Counted from the first letter of the stretch, positions 17,704 to 26,788 are shown. The stretch: 64,000 nucleotides of DNA from Marivivens donghaensis (GCF_030410045.1 NZ_JAUFRA010000004.1:186001-250000), one strand, 5' to 3'. A program made the numbers and translations. The notes: a model not told the origin generated them from the sequence alone.

Positions 17704-18251
17704 CAGATATAATCCTCAATTCCAGTGGGTTTGCCGTCAATCGTGACGCGGTTCTTCTCGTTCCAATAGTCGTGAATGCCTGCCTCGCCTTTGCCGTCCG
17801 ACCACGTGTCCAAGGTCTCACGATGACCTTGGTGATCGAAATAGGGGACGGCATAGCCACACGAGGTTTGTACGAGGTCGACGTTCAGGTCGTAGATTTG
17901 CCGTGCACCCACATGAGCGTCAAAATGGCTGTTCAGCTCGGCCCAATCCGCGTCCCCAACATGAACCGCGCGTGCGGTGCCATAGGCGCGCAGGATCAGG
18001 GGGCGTTTTTCGAAACCGCACCACATAACCGTCATGCGGGTGTTTTCGCGAAGATGCCCTGCAGTTTCATTGCCGGACCCCGTCAGGTTCCGCCAGATCA
18101 GACGATTAGGCCCCAGAATGCGCAGGCTGTCCCCGCCCTTGGGTGACAGATTGACCCGACCATCCGCCGCTGCGGTCGCAACAAAGTAGATGTGCTGCGC
18201 TTCGGCAAATCCGCGAGTGTTGTCATCAAAGGACGGAAACTGTTTCGCCAT
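17703..18251 (-). CDS. Pyridoxamine 5'-phosphate oxidase-related FMN-binding protein
   Basis: 182-aa split-barrel protein. AQHIYFVATAAADGRVNLSPKGGDSL is the usual N-terminal FMN-binding pattern of the PNPOx-like family, and TGSGNETAGHLRENTRMTVMWCGF is the conserved second strand region. The C-terminus (CGYAVPYFDHQGHRETLDTW) matches the small bacterial members rather than true PdxH. The ATG overlaps the glmS stop by one base, so it is part of the glmU-glmS transcript. Biochemical role unknown. Confidence 0.83.
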   Translation of the reverse strand: MAKQFPSFDDNTRGFAEAQHIYFVATAAADGRVNLSPKGGDSLRILGPNRLIWRNLTGSGNETAGHLRENTRMTVMWCGFEKRPLILRAYGTARAVHVGDADWAELNSHFDAHVGARQIYDLNVDLVQTSCGYAVPYFDHQGHRETLDTWSDGKGEAGIHDYWNEKNRVTIDGKPTGIEDYI

Positions 18252-20068
18252 TATTCGACCGTCACCGACTTCGCGAGGTTACGCGGCTGGTCCACGTCGG
18301 TGCCTTTGGCAACGGCTGTGTAATAGGCCAACATTTGCGCAGGGACCGCATAGAGGATCGGGGCAAGGAAGTCGTCGACCTCTGGCATGATCAAGGTCTG
18401 CCAGACGCCTTCGCCAGCCTCATCCGCGCCTTTCTTATCCGTGACCAAGAGGACCTGACCACCACGGGCCATGACCTCTTGCATATTGCTCACGGTCTTG
18501 TCGAATAGTGCATCACGGGGCGCCATGACAATCACTGGAACGTGCTGGTCCACAAGGGCGATGGGCCCGTGTTTCAATTCGCCCGATGCATAAGCCTCAG
18601 CGTGGATGTAGCTGATTTCTTTGAGTTTCAGTGCACCCTCAAGCGCGAGCGGGTACATCTGGCCACGACCCAAGAACAGGATGTCACGTGCCTCTGCCAG
18701 CTTATGCGAAAGCGTTTCACAACGGGCTTCGATGGTCAGTGCGGTGTTGACGATCCCAGGTAGGGCACGCAGGGCAGTGATCTTTTCCGCCAGTTCTGCA
18801 TCGGTCAAACGCCCGCGCTGACGGGCGGCACTGAGGACCAGCATAGCGAGGGTCATAAGTTGGTTGGTGAAGGCCTTGGTAGAGGCAACGCCAACTTCAA
18901 CGCCAGCAAGGATCGGCAGGACCAGATCGCTTTCCCGTGCAATGGAGCTTTCTGGTACGTTGACCACGGCGACTATCTTGTCCGCTTTGCCCGCGCAATA
19001 GCGTAGGGCGGCGAGGGTATCAGCGGTTTCGCCAGACTGGCTGACAAAGAGCGCAACAGTGCCTTCGGTGATCGGCGGCTCGCGGTAGCGGAATTCGGAT
19101 GCCACGTCGATTTCGACGGGCAGGCCAGCGATCTGTTCGAACCAGTATTTGGCGACGTTACAGGCGTAGAATGCGGTGCCACAAGCGACCAACGTCAGAC
19201 GATTGATCCGCGTGAAATCTAGGCCGCCATCAGGCAGAGTGACGGTATCGCCTTTGAGATAGCGGTTCAGCACTTCGGACATGACGACCGGCTGTTCGGC
19301 GATCTCTTTGGCCATGAAGTGTTTGTAGCCACCTTTGTCGATGCGGGCCGCGTCGATGTTGACCTTGCGCACTTCGCGATTGACCTGCTCGCCATCCGCA
19401 TCCCGAATTTCGAGCGAGGTGCGCGTGATCACCGCCCAGTCGCCTTCGTCGAGGTAGGTGATGGTGTCGGTCAGCGGCGCGAGCGCAATCGCGTCAGACC
19501 CAACGAACATCTCACCAGTGCCGTGACCGATGGCGAGGGGGCTGCCCTTGCGTGCCGCGATCAACAGATCTTCTTCGCCTTCAAACAACAGACAGAGCGC
19601 ATAGGCCCCTTCGAGGCGGGCGATGGTGTTCTGTGCGGCCTCACGGGGGCTTTGCCCCTGCGCCACAAAATGCTGCGCGAGGAGGGCAACCGTTTCCGTA
19701 TCGGTATCGGTTTCATGGGCGATGCCATGTTCCGCGAGGAATTCGCGCAGTTCGCGGAAGTTCTCGATGATGCCGTTGTGGACAACGGCGACTTTGCCCG
19801 AACGGTGCGGGTGCGCGTTGACCTCGGTGGCTGCGCCGTGGGTGGCCCAACGGGTGTGACCAATACCTGCCTTACCAGCAAGCGGTTCATGCACCAGACG
19901 GTCGGACAGGTTCACCAATTTACCAACTGCCCGACGGCGATCTAGGACGCCATTGTTCACGGTTGCAATACCCGCAGAGTCATACCCGCGGTATTCGAGA
20001 CGTTTCAACGCTTCCACCAAAATTGGCGCGGCTTCGTGATTGCCGAGAACTCCTACAATCCCACACAT
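18251..20068 (-). CDS. glmS: Glutamine-fructose-6-phosphate aminotransferase (isomerising)
   Basis: 605-aa cytosolic enzyme making glucosamine-6-phosphate. The N-terminal glutaminase domain begins MCGIVG, the Cys being the nucleophile after Met removal, and contains LEYRGYDSAGIA and GHTRWATHGA. Two SIS sugar isomerase domains follow (ACGTAFYACN, FVSQSGETADT, LGRGQMYPLALEGALKLKEISYIHAEAY). The C-terminal PRNLAKSVTVE is canonical. It follows glmU by 2 bp in the same direction, an operon for UDP-GlcNAc supply. I saw no glmS-ribozyme-like leader; the gene has no separate 5' region. Confidence 0.97.
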   Translation of the reverse strand: MCGIVGVLGNHEAAPILVEALKRLEYRGYDSAGIATVNNGVLDRRRAVGKLVNLSDRLVHEPLAGKAGIGHTRWATHGAATEVNAHPHRSGKVAVVHNGIIENFRELREFLAEHGIAHETDTDTETVALLAQHFVAQGQSPREAAQNTIARLEGAYALCLLFEGEEDLLIAARKGSPLAIGHGTGEMFVGSDAIALAPLTDTITYLDEGDWAVITRTSLEIRDADGEQVNREVRKVNIDAARIDKGGYKHFMAKEIAEQPVVMSEVLNRYLKGDTVTLPDGGLDFTRINRLTLVACGTAFYACNVAKYWFEQIAGLPVEIDVASEFRYREPPITEGTVALFVSQSGETADTLAALRYCAGKADKIVAVVNVPESSIARESDLVLPILAGVEVGVASTKAFTNQLMTLAMLVLSAARQRGRLTDAELAEKITALRALPGIVNTALTIEARCETLSHKLAEARDILFLGRGQMYPLALEGALKLKEISYIHAEAYASGELKHGPIALVDQHVPVIVMAPRDALFDKTVSNMQEVMARGGQVLLVTDKKGADEAGEGVWQTLIMPEVDDFLAPILYAVPAQMLAYYTAVAKGTDVDQPRNLAKSVTVE

Positions 20069-20070
20069 AA

Positions 20071-21417
20071 TTAGGACCCCTTTGCCTTTTTGGCTTTGAG
20101 CATTTCAAATAATTTAACAGCGAACCCAGCCTTATTCTCCTGCTTGGTCCGCGCGATGGCCATTGCGCCATCTGGAATATCTTTGGTCACAACAGTGCCC
20201 GTGGCGGTCATGGCGTTATTGCCGACCGTGACAGGGGCAACCAGCATCGTTGCAGAACCGATAAAGCTGTTCGCGCCGATGGTGGTCTTATGTTTGAACA
20301 CGCCGTCGTAGTTGCAGGTGATCGTGCCCGCGCCGACGTTGGTCTTTTTGCCGATGAAGGCATCGCCGATGTAGGTGAGGTGGTTGACCTTCGCGCCCTC
20401 ATCAATCGTCGCGTTTTTGATCTCAACAAAGTTGCCAATATGGACGTCTTCGTTGAGTTCCGCACCGGGGCGGAGACGCGCAAAGGGGCCAACGGTGGAA
20501 CCACGGCTGACGTGGCACCCTTCGAGGTGTGAAAAGGCACGGATGGTTGCGTTGGATTCTACGGTCACGCGGGGGCCAAAGACAACGTTCGGCTCAATGA
20601 TTGCATCGCGGCCAATGACGGTGTCGTGCGCAAAGATAACGGTTTCTGGGGCGTGCAAGGTCACGCCGTTTTCCATCGCCTCTGCCCGCATCGCGTTTTG
20701 GAACATTTGTTCAGCGCGGGCGAGTTCTGCGCGCGTGTTGATGCCAAGCGTTTCAGCCTCGTCACAGCGCACAACGGTCGCGGACAGACCACGGTTGCGG
20801 GCGATGCCAACAATATCGGGCAGGTAATATTCGCCCGAGGCATTGTCGTTGCCGACTTCATCAAGGAGAGAGAACAACAGCTGCGTATCAACGCAGATCA
20901 CGCCCGAATTGCAGAGCGGAATTTCGCGTTGTGCCTCTGTCGCGTCTTTGAATTCCACAATCCCCGTCAGGTTATCGCCATCGGTGATCAGGCGGCCATA
21001 ACGGACGGTCGGATCGTAAACCTCGAACCCGAGAACGATGACGTCATGTGTTGCGCGAGCGTCGAGCATGGATTGCAGAGTTTCAGGGCGAATGAACGGC
21101 GTGTCGCCAAAAGCCACGAAAGCGTTGCCTTCGATCCCAGCCAGCGCCTCACGCGCTTGTAGCGCTGCGTGCCCCGTACCGAGCTGTTCTTCTTGGGTGA
21201 CAACGACCGCATCGGGGTTCCAGTCTTTGACCGCAGCCTCAACCGCCTCGCCACCATGACCCACGACAACAACCGTGTGGTCAAGCCCCAAAGCCTCGCC
21301 AGATTTCATCGCATGAACGACGAGCGGGGCACCCGCGATTTTATGCAGAACCTTGGGCAGGTCGGAGTTCATCCGTGTCCCCATACCCGCAGCCAAAACG
21401 ATTAAAGAATTACTCAT
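20071..21417 (-). CDS. glmU: Bifunctional UDP-GlcNAc pyrophosphorylase/glucosamine-1-phosphate acetyltransferase
   Basis: 448-aa enzyme completing UDP-GlcNAc synthesis. The uridyltransferase domain has LAAGMGTRMNSDLPKVLHKI (the LxAGxGTRMx5PK motif), GTGHA and FGDTPFI. The C-terminal left-handed beta-helix has hexapeptide repeats (NLVFGP-like NVVFGPRVTVESN, VGPFARLRPGAELN, IGNFVEIKNATI, NYDGVFKHKTTIGANSFIG). It precedes glmS and is divergent from a HAD phosphatase. UDP-GlcNAc feeds peptidoglycan, lipid A and the nearby NeuC-type epimerase. Confidence 0.96.
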   Translation of the reverse strand: MSNSLIVLAAGMGTRMNSDLPKVLHKIAGAPLVVHAMKSGEALGLDHTVVVVGHGGEAVEAAVKDWNPDAVVVTQEEQLGTGHAALQAREALAGIEGNAFVAFGDTPFIRPETLQSMLDARATHDVIVLGFEVYDPTVRYGRLITDGDNLTGIVEFKDATEAQREIPLCNSGVICVDTQLLFSLLDEVGNDNASGEYYLPDIVGIARNRGLSATVVRCDEAETLGINTRAELARAEQMFQNAMRAEAMENGVTLHAPETVIFAHDTVIGRDAIIEPNVVFGPRVTVESNATIRAFSHLEGCHVSRGSTVGPFARLRPGAELNEDVHIGNFVEIKNATIDEGAKVNHLTYIGDAFIGKKTNVGAGTITCNYDGVFKHKTTIGANSFIGSATMLVAPVTVGNNAMTATGTVVTKDIPDGAMAIARTKQENKAGFAVKLFEMLKAKKAKGS

Positions 21418-21453
21418 ATTCGCCTCTTAAAATTTGCCCCTGTATGGCGTTCC

Positions 21454-21481
21454 TTGGGGCTTACCGCAAGATTTGGGGCTT
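21454..21481. repeat. 9-bp direct repeat in glmU/HAD divergent gap
   Basis: TTGGGGCTT occurs at 21454-21462 and again at 21473-21481, a 19-bp period, in the 117-bp gap between the divergent glmU and HAD phosphatase genes. It may be a tandem half-site of a regulator or coincidence. Confidence 0.3.
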
Positions 21482-21534
21482 CACATCACCTTTCGCTTCG
21501 TTACACCTGTGGCAAAACTGAAATGGGGATGGCT

Positions 21535-22197
21535 ATGCGCACTGTTATTTTCGACTTGGACGGGACCTTGGCGGATACCAGTGTCGACCTCATCAATGCC
21601 GCAAACACCTGTTTTCGTGGGCTTGGGCTGGGTGATTTGCTTGATCCAACGCAGGACGCAGCGATTGCCGTCCGTGGTGGCAGAATGATGCTGACCGAAG
21701 GGTTCAAGCGCGCTGGAGACATCGACCCAGCAGAGATAGATCGTCAGTATCCTGTCTTGTTGCAGGCCTACGCTCAGGATGTTGCCACTCATACGACCCT
21801 TTATGATGGCGCGATGGAGGCGGTAGAGCAGTTGAAATCCGATGGGTTCGCTGTGGGTGTTTGCACCAACAAACCCGAAGGCCTCGCGATTGCGGTGCTC
21901 GACGCGCTGGGCGTGCGGAGCGCGTTTGGATCGCTGATCGGCGCAGACACGCTGCCCGTTCGCAAACCAGACCCTGCGCCATTGCGGGCAGCGGTTGAAC
22001 GGGCAGGGGGTGATCCGATGCGGTCGCTTTTGGTTGGTGACAGTATCACAGACCTCGATACATCGCGGGCGATGAATGTCCCGAGTGTGATGGTCACCTT
22101 TGGTCCTGCTGGAATGGCGGTCGCCGACCTAAACCCCGATGCGCTGATCTATCACTATAGCGAACTGCCTGCTGTCGCAGCAGAACTCCTGTCGTAA
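21535..22197 (+). CDS. HAD-superfamily phosphatase (Gph-like)
   Basis: 220-aa haloacid-dehalogenase hydrolase. Motif I is VIFDLDGTLADT with both catalytic aspartates, motif II is the VCTNKP threonine region, the motif III lysine is in RKPDPAPL, and motif IV is LLVGDSITDLDTS. The cap domain position is that of phosphoglycolate phosphatases. The ATG at 21535 has GGGGA upstream; two in-frame ATGs lie just before it. Phosphoglycolate phosphatase is the default call, but beside glmU and a sugar aminotransferase an amino-sugar phosphatase role is also possible. Confidence 0.85.
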   Translation: MRTVIFDLDGTLADTSVDLINAANTCFRGLGLGDLLDPTQDAAIAVRGGRMMLTEGFKRAGDIDPAEIDRQYPVLLQAYAQDVATHTTLYDGAMEAVEQLKSDGFAVGVCTNKPEGLAIAVLDALGVRSAFGSLIGADTLPVRKPDPAPLRAAVERAGGDPMRSLLVGDSITDLDTSRAMNVPSVMVTFGPAGMAVADLNPDALIYHYSELPAVAAELLS

Positions 22198-22236
22198 CCC
22201 ATTGACCCTTTGAGGGCGATCAGCCACCGTATTGGT

Positions 22237-23442
22237 ATGACTGAAGTATTCACAGGCTCTTTCACCCAGCAGGAACCGATCCCCGAAGAGGCGATCGAGG
22301 CCGCCGTTCGTGTCATGCAAACGGGGCGTTTGCACCGTTACAACACGGTGGGTGACGAAATTGCGGAAACTGCTCTTCTTGAGGAAGAATTCGCCGAAGC
22401 CATGGGGGCGAAATATTGTCTCGCCGTTGCCTCGGGCGGGTATGCGATGACAACTGCCCTAAGGGCGGTTGGGGTGAAACAGGGTGATCCTGTGTTAACC
22501 AATGCCTTCACGCTCGCCCCAGTTCCCGGTGCGATTGCAGCCGTCGGGGCAAAGCCGATCTATGTCGATGTGGATGAGGGGTTGGTGATCGACCTTAATG
22601 ACCTGCGTGCAAAGATCGGGCAGGCTAAGGTGCTGCTCTTGTCCCATATGCGTGGGCACATCTGCGATATGGACGAACTGATGCGCATTTGTGGCGCGGC
22701 AGGCGTTACCGTGATCGAGGATTGCGCCCATACGATGGGGGCCACGTGGCACACAATCCCTTCGGGTCGGTTCGGCACCTTCGGCTGCTATTCGACGCAG
22801 ACTTATAAGCACATGAATTCGGGCGAAGGCGGTCTATTGATCAGCGATGACGCCCAAGCCATGGCACGTGCGATCATGCTGTCGGGGAGCTATATGCTTT
22901 TTGATCGGCACCGTGCTGCGCCCAAGCCAGAGATTTTCGCGCAGATCAAGTATGAGACCCCGAACATCTCGGGCCGCATGGATAATTTGCGGGCTGCGAT
23001 CTTGCGTCCGCAGTTGCGGCGGCTGAACGAACAATGTGGGAAATGGAACGCGCGGTACCGCGTCGTCGAGGCGGGATTGCGCGGCACTAAGGGTCTGACG
23101 CTCATTGATCGCCCTGAAGAAGAGGGCTTTGTCGCGTCCTCGTTCCAGTTTCTGTTGTTGGACTGGGCGCCCGACAAAATCCGCGATGTCATTGGACGAT
23201 GTGCGGCGCGTGGGGTTGAACTGAAATGGTTCGGTAATGAAGAACCCGTTGGGTTTACGTCGAAATACAGCAGTTGGCGCTATGCAGATTGCAAACCGAT
23301 GCCTCAGACCGATCGTATCCTCGCGGGGATCATGGACATGCGTTTGCCGCTGACCTTCTCGCTTGAGGATTGTGCGCAGATCGCTCGGATCATTCGTGCC
23401 GAGGTGAATGCCGTTTGGCAGCAAGAAGCGAAAACACCGTGA
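22237..23442 (+). CDS. DegT/DnrJ/EryC1/StrS-family PLP aminotransferase
   Basis: 401-aa sugar-type aminotransferase. PLP ligands are visible: VIEDCAHTMGA with Asp162 for the pyridine nitrogen and STQTYKHMNSGEGG with the internal aldimine lysine Lys191. ASGGYAMTTALRAVGV is the phosphate-binding loop region and DEVLTNAFT-like DPVLTNAFTLAPVPGAIAAVGA is the usual pattern. The ATG at 22237 is preferred to a TTG at 22210. It may serve nonulosonic acid or another surface sugar, but it is not adjacent to a 4,6-dehydratase, so the substrate is unknown. Confidence 0.85.
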   Translation: MTEVFTGSFTQQEPIPEEAIEAAVRVMQTGRLHRYNTVGDEIAETALLEEEFAEAMGAKYCLAVASGGYAMTTALRAVGVKQGDPVLTNAFTLAPVPGAIAAVGAKPIYVDVDEGLVIDLNDLRAKIGQAKVLLLSHMRGHICDMDELMRICGAAGVTVIEDCAHTMGATWHTIPSGRFGTFGCYSTQTYKHMNSGEGGLLISDDAQAMARAIMLSGSYMLFDRHRAAPKPEIFAQIKYETPNISGRMDNLRAAILRPQLRRLNEQCGKWNARYRVVEAGLRGTKGLTLIDRPEEEGFVASSFQFLLLDWAPDKIRDVIGRCAARGVELKWFGNEEPVGFTSKYSSWRYADCKPMPQTDRILAGIMDMRLPLTFSLEDCAQIARIIRAEVNAVWQQEAKTP

Positions 23443-23942
23443 AACGGGTCGACGTCGAAGAGGAAATTCGCGGATTTTTGGCGCAGTTGAAACGGCCAAT
23501 GCCTGAATTTTCTTTGGCGACAGAACCCACAGGCGACGGCTGGCCTGCTGTTTTGGGGGATGGCCCTATATTTACGTGGGTGATCACCGAACGCGGTGTC
23601 GAACGGGACCGCCGCGTTGTTGATGGACACGAGGTCGTATTCCTCTGCATGGAAATTCTGACCGCGCGCTTTGCCCGCGAAGCCGAGAAAAAGACCCGTC
23701 AGACCAAACGCGCCAACCTATGGACTCGGCTACGGGCGCGTGGCGATTTTGGGGTCGGTTTGGATGACTATTCGCGTCAAACGTGGATGGAAGGGCATGT
23801 TCGTTTGATGAAATCGCTCCAGTCTGGATGGGGCACGCGGGTGAAGCTCAATTACGAAATGATCCTGCGAAAATATCCGCTTACGGCCAATGAACGCCGT
23901 GATGCGCGGGTGCTCGACCTTTCTGAATTCGGCCTGAACTAA
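23439..23942 (+). CDS. Hypothetical protein coupled to the aminotransferase gene
   Basis: 167-aa protein I do not recognise. Its GTG start overlaps the aminotransferase stop (GTGA), and AAGAAG lies upstream. The protein is soluble, rich in Arg and Glu, with no signal peptide, membrane helix or obvious motif; a basic stretch EAEKKTRQTKRANLWTRLR lies in the middle. Tight coupling suggests joint function with the aminotransferase, or simple operon packing. Confidence 0.7.
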   Translation: MKRVDVEEEIRGFLAQLKRPMPEFSLATEPTGDGWPAVLGDGPIFTWVITERGVERDRRVVDGHEVVFLCMEILTARFAREAEKKTRQTKRANLWTRLRARGDFGVGLDDYSRQTWMEGHVRLMKSLQSGWGTRVKLNYEMILRKYPLTANERRDARVLDLSEFGLN

Positions 23943-23963
23943 CCGTCATGTGAAAACGGTGGA

Positions 23964-23993
23964 TTGACGCGACTCGAATTCTGCGCCTAGAAA
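23964..23993 (+). promoter_or_regulatory. Predicted sigma70-type promoter of the liu operon
   Basis: TTGACG at 23964-23969 and TAGAAA at 23988-23993 are separated by 18 bp. They lie 38-67 bp upstream of the isovaleryl-CoA dehydrogenase start and directly before a palindrome. Expected transcription start is near 24000. Confidence 0.5.
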
Positions 23994-24007
23994 TGAACAA
24001 GCGTTCA
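23994..24007. promoter_or_regulatory. Palindromic operator in front of the liu operon
   Basis: Perfect inverted repeat TGAAC-AAGC-GTTCA immediately downstream of the predicted -10 element, therefore over the probable transcription start. That placement fits repression. The spacing and sequence resemble operators of TetR-type acyl-CoA-responsive repressors, but no regulator gene is adjacent, so the factor is unknown. Confidence 0.6.
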
Positions 24008-24030
24008 ATAAAGCGCAGGGAGGAATGCAT

Positions 24031-25191
24031 ATGTTCACCGCGTCGATGAGATTCGATCTGGGAGAAGAGGTCGAGGCCATTCGCGATACCGTCCATTCGT
24101 GGGCGCAGGATCGGGTCAAGCCGATGGCGACCCATGTGGATCAGTCCAACGAATTTCCCGCAGAGCTGTGGAAGGAAATGGGCGACCTTGGCCTTTTGGG
24201 TATCACCGTGCCCGAGGAATACGGCGGCGCTGGGCTGTCTTATCTGGCCCACACCATCGTGGTCGAAGAAATCGCACGGGCGTCGGCATCGGTATCGCTG
24301 TCCTACGGTGCACATTCGAACCTCTGCGTGAACCAGATCAAACTGAACGGCACGCACGAACAGAAACAGAAATACCTGCCTGGTCTGATCTCTGGTGATC
24401 ATGTCGGTGCGCTGGCGATGTCCGAAGCGGGCGCTGGGTCGGACGTGGTGTCCATGTCGCTCCGCGCGGAAAAGCGGAACGATCACTACCGTCTGAACGG
24501 CAACAAATACTGGATCACCAACGGCCCTGACGCCGATACGCTGGTCGTTTATGCCAAGACCGACCCTGCCGCTGGTCCCAAAGGCATCACCGCCTTTATC
24601 GTCGAGAAGTCGATGAAGGGGTTCAGCACGTCCAAGCACTTTGACAAAATGGGGATGCGCGGATCGAACACGGCTGAACTGGTGTTCGACGATGTCGAGG
24701 TCCCGTTCGAAAACGTTCTGGGCGAAGAGGGCAAAGGCGTTCGCGTTCTCATGTCTGGTCTCGACTACGAACGCGTTGTTCTCGCCGGGATCGGCACGGG
24801 CATCATGGCGGCCTGTATGGACGAGATTATGCCCTACCTCGCGACCCGCAAACAGTTTGGACAGCCCATCGGGAACTTCCAGCTGATGCAGGGTAAAATC
24901 GCGGACATGTATACCGCGCTGAATACCGCGCGAGCTTATGTTTACGAAGTGGCCAAAGCCTGTGACCGTGGTCAAGTGACCCGTCAGGACGCCGCTGCCT
25001 GCGTGCTCTATTCGTCCGAGCAGGCGATGGTTCAGGCGCATCAGGCCGTTCAAGCGATGGGCGGTGCGGGCTTTATGAATGACAGTGCGGTCAGCCGTCT
25101 GTTCCGTGACGCCAAACTGATGGAGATCGGCGCGGGCACCTCGGAAATCCGTCGTATGCTGATCGGTCGCGAACTGATGGGGTCGATGTGA
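24031..25191 (+). CDS. liuA: Isovaleryl-CoA dehydrogenase
   Basis: 386-aa FAD-dependent acyl-CoA dehydrogenase for the first oxidation after leucine transamination and decarboxylation. ALAMSEAGAGSDVVSM is the acyl-CoA dehydrogenase signature 1, and WITNGPDADTLVVYAKT follows. The base Glu lies in SGLDYERVVLAG, the position used by isovaleryl-CoA dehydrogenases rather than the later site of medium-chain enzymes. QAMGGAGFMND and LMEIGAGTSEIRRMLIGREL close the protein. ATG 24031 sits 7 bases after GGGAGG; the ATG at 24025 is too close to it. First gene of the leucine operon. Confidence 0.94.
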   Translation: MFTASMRFDLGEEVEAIRDTVHSWAQDRVKPMATHVDQSNEFPAELWKEMGDLGLLGITVPEEYGGAGLSYLAHTIVVEEIARASASVSLSYGAHSNLCVNQIKLNGTHEQKQKYLPGLISGDHVGALAMSEAGAGSDVVSMSLRAEKRNDHYRLNGNKYWITNGPDADTLVVYAKTDPAAGPKGITAFIVEKSMKGFSTSKHFDKMGMRGSNTAELVFDDVEVPFENVLGEEGKGVRVLMSGLDYERVVLAGIGTGIMAACMDEIMPYLATRKQFGQPIGNFQLMQGKIADMYTALNTARAYVYEVAKACDRGQVTRQDAAACVLYSSEQAMVQAHQAVQAMGGAGFMNDSAVSRLFRDAKLMEIGAGTSEIRRMLIGRELMGSM

Positions 25192-26780
25192 AACTCTCGA
25201 CCACATTCATTCCCAACCCCGAAGGTCGTGCGCGTCACCTAGAGATGATCGCACTGATCGCCGACGCTGCTGAAAAGGCTGCGGCAGGCGGAGGGGAAAA
25301 GGCACGAGAACGTCATGTGTCACGCGGAAAAATGCTGCCGCGTGAGCGTGTCGCCAATGTTTTGGATGCAGGATCTCCGTTTCTGGAAATTGGCGCGACG
25401 GCGGCACATGGGCTCTATGATGGTGCGGCACCTTGCGCTGGAGTGATCGCTGGGATTGGCCGTGTGAACGGCATTGAATGTATGATCGTCTGTAATGATG
25501 CTACCGTCAAAGGCGGTACCTATTACCCGATGACAGTGAAAAAGCACCTCCGCGCCCAAGAGATCGCAGCCCAGTGCAATCTGCCCTGCGTTTACCTCGT
25601 GGACAGTGGTGGTGCGAACCTCCCGAACCAAGACGAAGTGTTCCCCGACCGTGACCACTTTGGCCGGATTTTCTTTAATCAAGCGAATATGTCAGCGGCG
25701 GGTATTCCCCAGATCGCGGCTGTCATGGGGTCCTGCACGGCGGGTGGGGCTTATGTGCCCGCCATGTCCGATGTGTCGGTGATCGTGAAAGATCAGGGGA
25801 CGATCTTCCTCGCTGGTCCGCCACTGGTCAAAGCCGCAACGGGTGAGGTCGTCAGTTCCGAGGACCTTGGCGGCGGCGATGTTCACACGCGCCTTTCCGG
25901 TGTTGCGGATTATCTGGCCGAGGATGATGCTCATGCGCTGTCTCTCGTCCGTCAGGCGGTGGCCTCAACCTCGCGTCAGACCCCAATGACGGTGAAACGC
26001 GAAACACCTGAACTGCCCGCTTGTGATCCCGAGGAACTGCTGGACATCGTGCCGCCAGATCTAAAGACGCCCTACGATATTCGCGCCGTGATCGCGCGTA
26101 TCGCGGACGGCTCTCGGTTCGATGAATTCAAGGCGCGGTTTGGCGAAACGCTGGTCACGGGCTTTGCCCACATCGACGGCTGGCCCGTCGGCATCGTCGC
26201 CAACAACGGAGTTTTGTTCTCTGAGGCGGCGCAAAAAGGCGCGCACTTTGTCGAACTGTGTTCCCAACGGAAAATCCCGCTGATCTTCTTGCAGAATATC
26301 ACGGGCTTTATGGTGGGTCGGAAATACGAAAACGAAGGCATTGCCCGCCACGGTGCAAAGATGGTGACAGCCGTTGCAACGACCAAGGTTCCAAAGATCA
26401 CTGTGCTGGTCGGTGGATCGTTCGGTGCTGGCAATTATGGCATGTCTGGAAGGGCTTACAGTCCGAACTTCTTGTGGTCTTGGCCCAATTCGCGCACCGC
26501 TGTGATGGGGGGCGAACAGGCCGCTGGCGTGTTGGCCACCGTGAAACGTGATGCAATCGAACGGGCTGGCGGCACGTGGTCGGCAGACGAAGAAGCGGCC
26601 TTTAAAAAGCCCACGCTGGACATGTTTGAAGAACAATCGCACCCGCTCTATGCCTCGGCACGGCTCTGGGATGATGGCGTCATTGATCCTCGTAAAACGC
26701 GCGATGTACTTGCACTTTCGCTGTCAGCATCGTTGAACGCCTCCATTGAAGACACGACATTCGGCGTGTTCAGGATGTGA
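25188..26780 (+). CDS. liuB: Methylcrotonyl-CoA carboxylase beta (carboxyltransferase) subunit
   Basis: 530-aa carboxyltransferase that moves CO2 from biotin to 3-methylcrotonyl-CoA. Characteristic segments are RHVSRGKMLPRERV near the N-terminus, VYLVDSGGANLPNQDEVFPDRDHFGRIFFNQ, MGSCTAGGAYVPAMSD, the GPPLVKAATGE loop and FLQNITGFMVGRKYE in the C-terminal lobe. The GTG start overlaps the previous stop (GTGA), so translation is coupled. Partner of the MccA subunit encoded 0.5 kb downstream. Confidence 0.95.
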   Translation: MKLSTTFIPNPEGRARHLEMIALIADAAEKAAAGGGEKARERHVSRGKMLPRERVANVLDAGSPFLEIGATAAHGLYDGAAPCAGVIAGIGRVNGIECMIVCNDATVKGGTYYPMTVKKHLRAQEIAAQCNLPCVYLVDSGGANLPNQDEVFPDRDHFGRIFFNQANMSAAGIPQIAAVMGSCTAGGAYVPAMSDVSVIVKDQGTIFLAGPPLVKAATGEVVSSEDLGGGDVHTRLSGVADYLAEDDAHALSLVRQAVASTSRQTPMTVKRETPELPACDPEELLDIVPPDLKTPYDIRAVIARIADGSRFDEFKARFGETLVTGFAHIDGWPVGIVANNGVLFSEAAQKGAHFVELCSQRKIPLIFLQNITGFMVGRKYENEGIARHGAKMVTAVATTKVPKITVLVGGSFGAGNYGMSGRAYSPNFLWSWPNSRTAVMGGEQAAGVLATVKRDAIERAGGTWSADEEAAFKKPTLDMFEEQSHPLYASARLWDDGVIDPRKTRDVLALSLSASLNASIEDTTFGVFRM

Positions 26781-26788
26781 GGGCGATC

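Noticed and set aside
18251..20068. glmS riboswitch/ribozyme
   Set aside because: glmS starts 2 bp after glmU, leaving no leader for such an element.
23881..25206. 441-codon minus-strand frame opposite isovaleryl-CoA dehydrogenase
   Set aside because: Antisense shadow; the dehydrogenase motifs are unambiguous.
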